From assembly GCA_964575255.1 (NCBI GenBank), contig CAZNPZ010000003.1:62001-126000 (forward strand): DNA of 64,000 nt, in the 5' to 3' direction. Position numbers and translations under genes: made by a program. This DNA is from JAEZHK01 sp964575255. GTDB taxonomy: Bacteria; Bacillota; Clostridia; Christensenellales; Aristaeellaceae. Positions 60,749-64,000 of the stretch are shown here, one piece after another. Numbering within the stretch: position 1 is the first letter of the stretch; each line of letters starts with the position of its first letter. Below the pieces are notes generated by a model. That model searched no databases and was not told the DNA's origin. It worked only from the letters and a program-made list of their open reading frames with translations.

Positions 60749-62552
60749 GCTCGTTCACCTCCCCGATGGCTTTCTGCGGGCAGATCTGCGCGCACAGGTT
60801 GCAGCCGGTGCAGAGGGAAGGCTCTATGGAGACTATGCCTTTTTCGACCACCAGCGCCGGGCATCCAAGCAGCTTCACGCAGGTCTTGCAGGACGTACAC
60901 TTCGCGGGGTCGATCCGGCAGGATATCGTCTTTTTCAGGTTCGCGACGCAGGGGGATTTGAAGATCACCGCGCGGACGCCGCTTGCCTCGATCGCGCGCT
61001 TCACCGCGGCGACCGCGGCCTTGTGATCCAGCGGATCGGCTTCGATTACGGGGTTTACGCCGACCGCCTCCAGCACCTTGGGGATGGATACCGGAACAGA
61101 CGGCGCGCCGGTCATCTTGCGCCCGGTGCCGGGATGGGGCTGGTTTCCGGTCATGGCGGTGGTGACATTGTCCACGACGACGAGGATCATCTCGCTTTGG
61201 TTGTACACCGCGTTGACGACGCCCGAGATGCCGGACGCGAAGAACGTGGAGTCCCCGACGAACGCGAACAAAAGTGCGTCCTTGTCGATCCGCCCGATGC
61301 CCTGCGCAACGGTGATCCCCGCGCCCATGCACAGGCAGGTGTCCACCATGTTGAGCGGCGCGGCGTTGCCCAGCGTGTAGCAGCCGATGTCGCCGGTGAA
61401 GAACGCCTTTTTCCCGCGCGACGCGGCCTTGACCGCGTAGAACGACGCGCGGTGCGGGCATCCGGCGCATAAGACCGGCGGGCGAACGGGCAGCGCGGGG
61501 CAATCCGGCGCGGGTTCCGGCGGAACGTCGCGGCCCAGAAAGCGGGCGATGTCGCCCCGGACGCTCTCTACGCTGTTTTCCCCGGCGACGCGGGTGTCGC
61601 CGGTGAGTTTCCCGCGAATGACGACGTTCAGCCGGTGTTTCTGCGCGGTTTCAATCAGTGCGCGCTCGATCACGGGGTCGAGTTCCTCCAGCACCAGCAC
61701 CTCGTCAAGCCCCGCGAGGAATTCAAGCGTCAGCTTTTCCGGGAACGGGTGGGGGGTAGCGACCTTGAGAAGCTTCATTTCGCCAAGATCGATGGATTCC
61801 ATGACATATTCATAGCTTACGCCGCCCGCCGCGACGCCGCGCTTTGCATCCGACGCGCCGGTGATCGCGTTGTAGGGGAGGGCGGAGAATGCCTCCCCCA
61901 GCAGCGGGTTCCGCGCTTCAATCTTTAAGTGGTTCTGGTAGGACAACCGCGGGAAGATGACCCACCTGCCCGGATCGCGGACAAAGCCTTCCGGTTCCGG
62001 GATGATAAGCGGCGGCAGCAGTTCCACGCTGGCGCAGCCGTGGCACACGCGGGTCGTCGGGCGGAGAATGACCGGGGTCTGATACTTTTCAGAAACCTCG
62101 AACGCGTCCGAGACCATCCGGTACGCTTCTTCCGGGCTGGTCGGGTCGAACACCGGGAGCTTTGAGAAAATCCCGAACTGGCGGGTGTCCTGCTCGGTCT
62201 GGGACGAGATTGGGCCGGGGTCGTCCGCGACCACCACCACCAGGCCGCCCTTGACGCCGACGTAGGCGAGGCTCATCAAAGGATCGGACGCGACGTTCAG
62301 GCCCACCTGCTTCATCGTGACCATCGCGCGCGCGCCCGCGTAAGCCGCGCCCGCGGCCACCTCCAGCGCGGCCTTTTCGTTGACGCTCCACTCCACATAC
62401 ACGTTGTCTCCCCGGTGTTTCGCGGCCGCCTCCAGAATCTCGGTGGACGGCGTGCCGGGGTACCCGGAAACAAACCGGACGCCCGCGCGCAACGCGCCCA
62501 GCGCGATGGCCTCGTTGCCCATCAGAAGGCGGAGTTCCTGTGTTTTATCCAT
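60741..62552 (-). CDS. iorA: Indolepyruvate ferredoxin oxidoreductase, alpha subunit
   Basis: 603 residues, the standard size. N-terminal pyrimidine domain (MGNEAIALGALRAGVRFVSG, YPGTPSTEILE), TPP-binding part (GDIGCYTLGNAAPLNMVDT, VGDSTFFASGISG, VVVDNVTTAMTGNQPHPG) and a C-terminal two-cluster ferredoxin domain (CTSCKTCVKLLGCP, CTGCNLCAQICP). ATG 62552 follows GGGAG. Acts in the cytoplasm on transaminated Trp, Phe or Tyr. Confidence 0.96.
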   Translation of the reverse strand: MDKTQELRLLMGNEAIALGALRAGVRFVSGYPGTPSTEILEAAAKHRGDNVYVEWSVNEKAALEVAAGAAYAGARAMVTMKQVGLNVASDPLMSLAYVGVKGGLVVVVADDPGPISSQTEQDTRQFGIFSKLPVFDPTSPEEAYRMVSDAFEVSEKYQTPVILRPTTRVCHGCASVELLPPLIIPEPEGFVRDPGRWVIFPRLSYQNHLKIEARNPLLGEAFSALPYNAITGASDAKRGVAAGGVSYEYVMESIDLGEMKLLKVATPHPFPEKLTLEFLAGLDEVLVLEELDPVIERALIETAQKHRLNVVIRGKLTGDTRVAGENSVESVRGDIARFLGRDVPPEPAPDCPALPVRPPVLCAGCPHRASFYAVKAASRGKKAFFTGDIGCYTLGNAAPLNMVDTCLCMGAGITVAQGIGRIDKDALLFAFVGDSTFFASGISGVVNAVYNQSEMILVVVDNVTTAMTGNQPHPGTGRKMTGAPSVPVSIPKVLEAVGVNPVIEADPLDHKAAVAAVKRAIEASGVRAVIFKSPCVANLKKTISCRIDPAKCTSCKTCVKLLGCPALVVEKGIVSIEPSLCTGCNLCAQICPQKAIGEVNEHA

Positions 62553-62568
62553 TTAATCTACTCCCGTT

Positions 62569-63333
62569 TTATAAGATAGCCGCCAGGGTGACGATCAGCG
62601 CGCAGGCGGCGAGCGTCGCCCAGTCAATCCACTTGAAAAGGTAAGTCTTGAAGCTTGCGCCGCGCGTCCGAAGCGAGAAACCGCGCAGCTCCGCCGAGAT
62701 CGCGCCCCGGTCGATCCGCTCTACCGAACTGATCAAAAGCGGCACGCACAGCGGCAGGATCAGCGCGATCTTGCGCAAGAAGTTCTTCGTGTCAAACTCA
62801 ACGCCGCGCGACGTCTGCGCCGCCATGATATCCAACGCTTCTGCCGAGAAGATCGGGATGAAGCGCATAGACGTGGTCAGCGCGAACACATACTTGTAGG
62901 GGACGCGCAGTTTCTCAACCAGCATGCCGGAGAGGTCGCTGATCTGCGTCACCGAAAGCATGATCGCGAGCGGCAGCGTGGCGGCAATCATCCGAAGGAC
63001 GAAGAGCAAAGAGAACAGCACGCCCGCGTCGGTGATCGTGAGGCCGGGAAGGATCGAAAACAGCGCGTTTCCGTCCCGGATGACCAGCACCTGCACCACG
63101 AACAACAGGATGGAAAACTTGAGGAGCGCCGTCACCATCCGAAGCGCGCGCTTTACGATCCCAGCCGAGAACGCCAGGAAAAATGATAGCACAAGAACGC
63201 CCAAAATGAAAAGGTGTTTGCCGCTGACAAAGCACGCGGCGCAGAGCGCGACGGCGGCGAGCATCTTGGACAGCGGGTTCAGCCGGTGGAGGAGGGAGTT
63301 ACCCGGCACGTAGTCGAGAAAGCCGCCCATCAT
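62569..63333 (-). CDS. ecfT: Energy-coupling factor transporter transmembrane protein EcfT
   Basis: 254 residues with about five membrane helices and the two coupling motifs, here QTSRGVEFD and ELRGFSLRT (Arg of the ARG motifs kept). GNSLLHRLNPLSKMLAAVA is the usual N-terminus. It couples ATP hydrolysis by EcfA to a vitamin- or metal-binding S component. The ATG overlaps the stop of the ATPase gene, and it ends 17 bases before iorA. Confidence 0.93.
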   Translation of the reverse strand: MMGGFLDYVPGNSLLHRLNPLSKMLAAVALCAACFVSGKHLFILGVLVLSFFLAFSAGIVKRALRMVTALLKFSILLFVVQVLVIRDGNALFSILPGLTITDAGVLFSLLFVLRMIAATLPLAIMLSVTQISDLSGMLVEKLRVPYKYVFALTTSMRFIPIFSAEALDIMAAQTSRGVEFDTKNFLRKIALILPLCVPLLISSVERIDRGAISAELRGFSLRTRGASFKTYLFKWIDWATLAACALIVTLAAIL

Positions 63334-64000
63334 TTCACCCGCCCTTCGATCGCGTCCGCCATCTGGTCAATTGTAAAGACACCTCGGAACAGATCACCGA
63401 AGCGCAGCGCCAGTTGCGGAATCTGCGCCGGGGCAACCGATGCGCGGGTGAGGAGTTCCGCGTTTGTCATGATCTCCCCGGTCGGGCCGTCGCCGATCAG
63501 CCTCCCGTCCGCGACGACCAGCACACGTCTGGCGAAATCCTGAACGATCTCCATGTCGTGGCAGACCATCAGAACCGTCGCACCTGAACGGTTGCGTGCG
63601 ATGATTTTCTCAATGATCTCCATGCACTCCCGGTAGTCGAGGCCGGTCGTGGGCTCGTCCAGGATCATCACATCCGGGTCGCATGCCATGAGAGACGCAA
63701 GCGCGATCCGCTGGCGCTCGCCGCGACTCATCGAAAATGGGTTGCGGCTGCCGTCGAAGCCAAATTCCGAAAGCGTCGCGTCCAGCCGCCGCGCGCGCTC
63801 CGTCGGGTCGTTCACGGTCAGCGTTAGGCCGAACAGAATCTCCTCGCGGATGGTGTTCCTGCAGATCTGCCGGTCGGGGTTCTGAAAAAGGAAGCCCACC
63901 GAACGCGCGATGCGGCTTACGCGGGTGGTTTTCGTATCCATGCCGTTCACGGTGACGCTGCCGCTCACGGGTTTTAACAAGCCGTTGCATAGCTTACTGA
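63330..64000 (-). CDS. Energy-coupling factor ABC ATPase (EcfA), N-terminus beyond window
   Basis: About 223 residues visible; the frame stays open to the window end, where SKLCNGLLKP places the residue just after the Walker A. Q-loop GFLFQNPDRQICRN, signature MSRGERQRIAL (Met and Arg for the usual L-S-G-G), Walker B MILDEPTTGLDYREC and H-loop VCHDMEI are present. The EcfA dimer partner and S component lie outside the window. Overlaps ecfT by ATGA. Confidence 0.92.
   Translation of the reverse strand, partial: SKLCNGLLKPVSGSVTVNGMDTKTTRVSRIARSVGFLFQNPDRQICRNTIREEILFGLTLTVNDPTERARRLDATLSEFGFDGSRNPFSMSRGERQRIALASLMACDPDVMILDEPTTGLDYRECMEIIEKIIARNRSGATVLMVCHDMEIVQDFARRVLVVADGRLIGDGPTGEIMTNAELLTRASVAPAQIPQLALRFGDLFRGVFTIDQMADAIEGRVK

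Noticed and set aside
1..64000. Recoding of TAG as a sense codon
   Set aside because: TAG ends several intact genes at expected positions (for example at 7390 and 55716), so the two internal TAGs are better read as lesions or errors.
1..64000. Insertion sequences, integrases, phage genes, rRNA or tRNA genes
   Set aside because: I looked on both strands and found none that I could support.

Overview
The window looks like a chromosomal piece of a high-GC, strictly anaerobic Bacillota (Clostridia-type) bacterium, probably from a draft or metagenome assembly. The reasons are Gram-positive gene families and control (a T-box leader, LacI, ROK, MarR and TetR regulators, an ECF transporter, HelD, a ribosomal ABC-F protein), purine-rich Shine-Dalgarno sites with frequent GTG and TTG starts, near-consensus TTGACA-N17-TATAAT promoters, and anaerobic enzymes (rubrerythrin, two 2-oxoacid:ferredoxin oxidoreductases). 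A run of exactly 100 N lies at 31290-31389 inside a repeat gene. Several genes are broken by single-base deletions or TAG codons; these may be real decay or assembly error. I could not assign a genus.

Layout. 1-2.7 kb: sugar ABC ATPase (cut by the window edge) divergent from a ROK repressor, each with a consensus promoter. 2.7-5.5 kb: C39-like protein, DUF1653 protein, and a tryptophanase/tyrosine phenol-lyase-like enzyme behind a T-box leader whose specifier reads as Tyr (UAC). 5.7-9.6 kb: membrane protein, FMN-binding protein, and a MoxR/VWA-metallopeptidase pair with a small partner. 9.8-12.8 kb: large PAS/GAF/GGDEF/HD-GYP protein. 12.8-15.7 kb: LarA-like remnant, gnd, DUF6143-like protein. 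15.9-18.9 kb: OmpR-type two-component system divergent from a secreted ferritin-like protein. 19-24.6 kb: methyltransferase, acetyltransferases, decayed DUF2318-like region, M18 aminopeptidase, URO-D family protein. 24.7-27.7 kb: operon of a broken 2-oxoacid oxidoreductase alpha gene, its beta gene and rubrerythrin.

28-31 kb: a tightly coupled four-gene operon, ATP-grasp / SET / ATP-grasp / GNAT, from a perfect promoter; this is the best candidate for an undescribed pathway. 31.1-31.8 kb: cysteine-rich protein of 13-residue DPCCC repeats. 32-34.5 kb: MBOAT acyltransferase plus SGNH-like partner. 34.7-41.1 kb: YgiQ radical SAM protein, alpha/beta hydrolase, DUF1330, DUF815 ATPase, ABC-F protein with one degenerate ATP site. 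41.1-43.7 kb: HelD-type helicase coupled to an acyl-carrier-like protein. 43.8-48.4 kb: MarR-GNAT fusion divergent from a two-gene Thr/Ser exporter, molybdopterin-domain lipoprotein, TetR, DUF2871 and PNPOx-like genes.

48.7-53.9 kb: cello-oligosaccharide unit, GH94 phosphorylase divergent from a LacI regulator and a GH1 beta-glucosidase, with two matching LacI-type operators. 53.9-58.5 kb: second two-component system, a membrane coiled-coil protein, and a threonine-aldolase-family enzyme. 58.9-62.6 kb: iorA-iorB-paaK operon converting aryl pyruvates to aryl-CoA and onward. 62.6-64 kb: EcfT and a partial EcfA. Aromatic amino acid metabolism recurs (Tyr-T-box lyase, IorAB, PaaK), as do cello-oligosaccharide use and redox protection.
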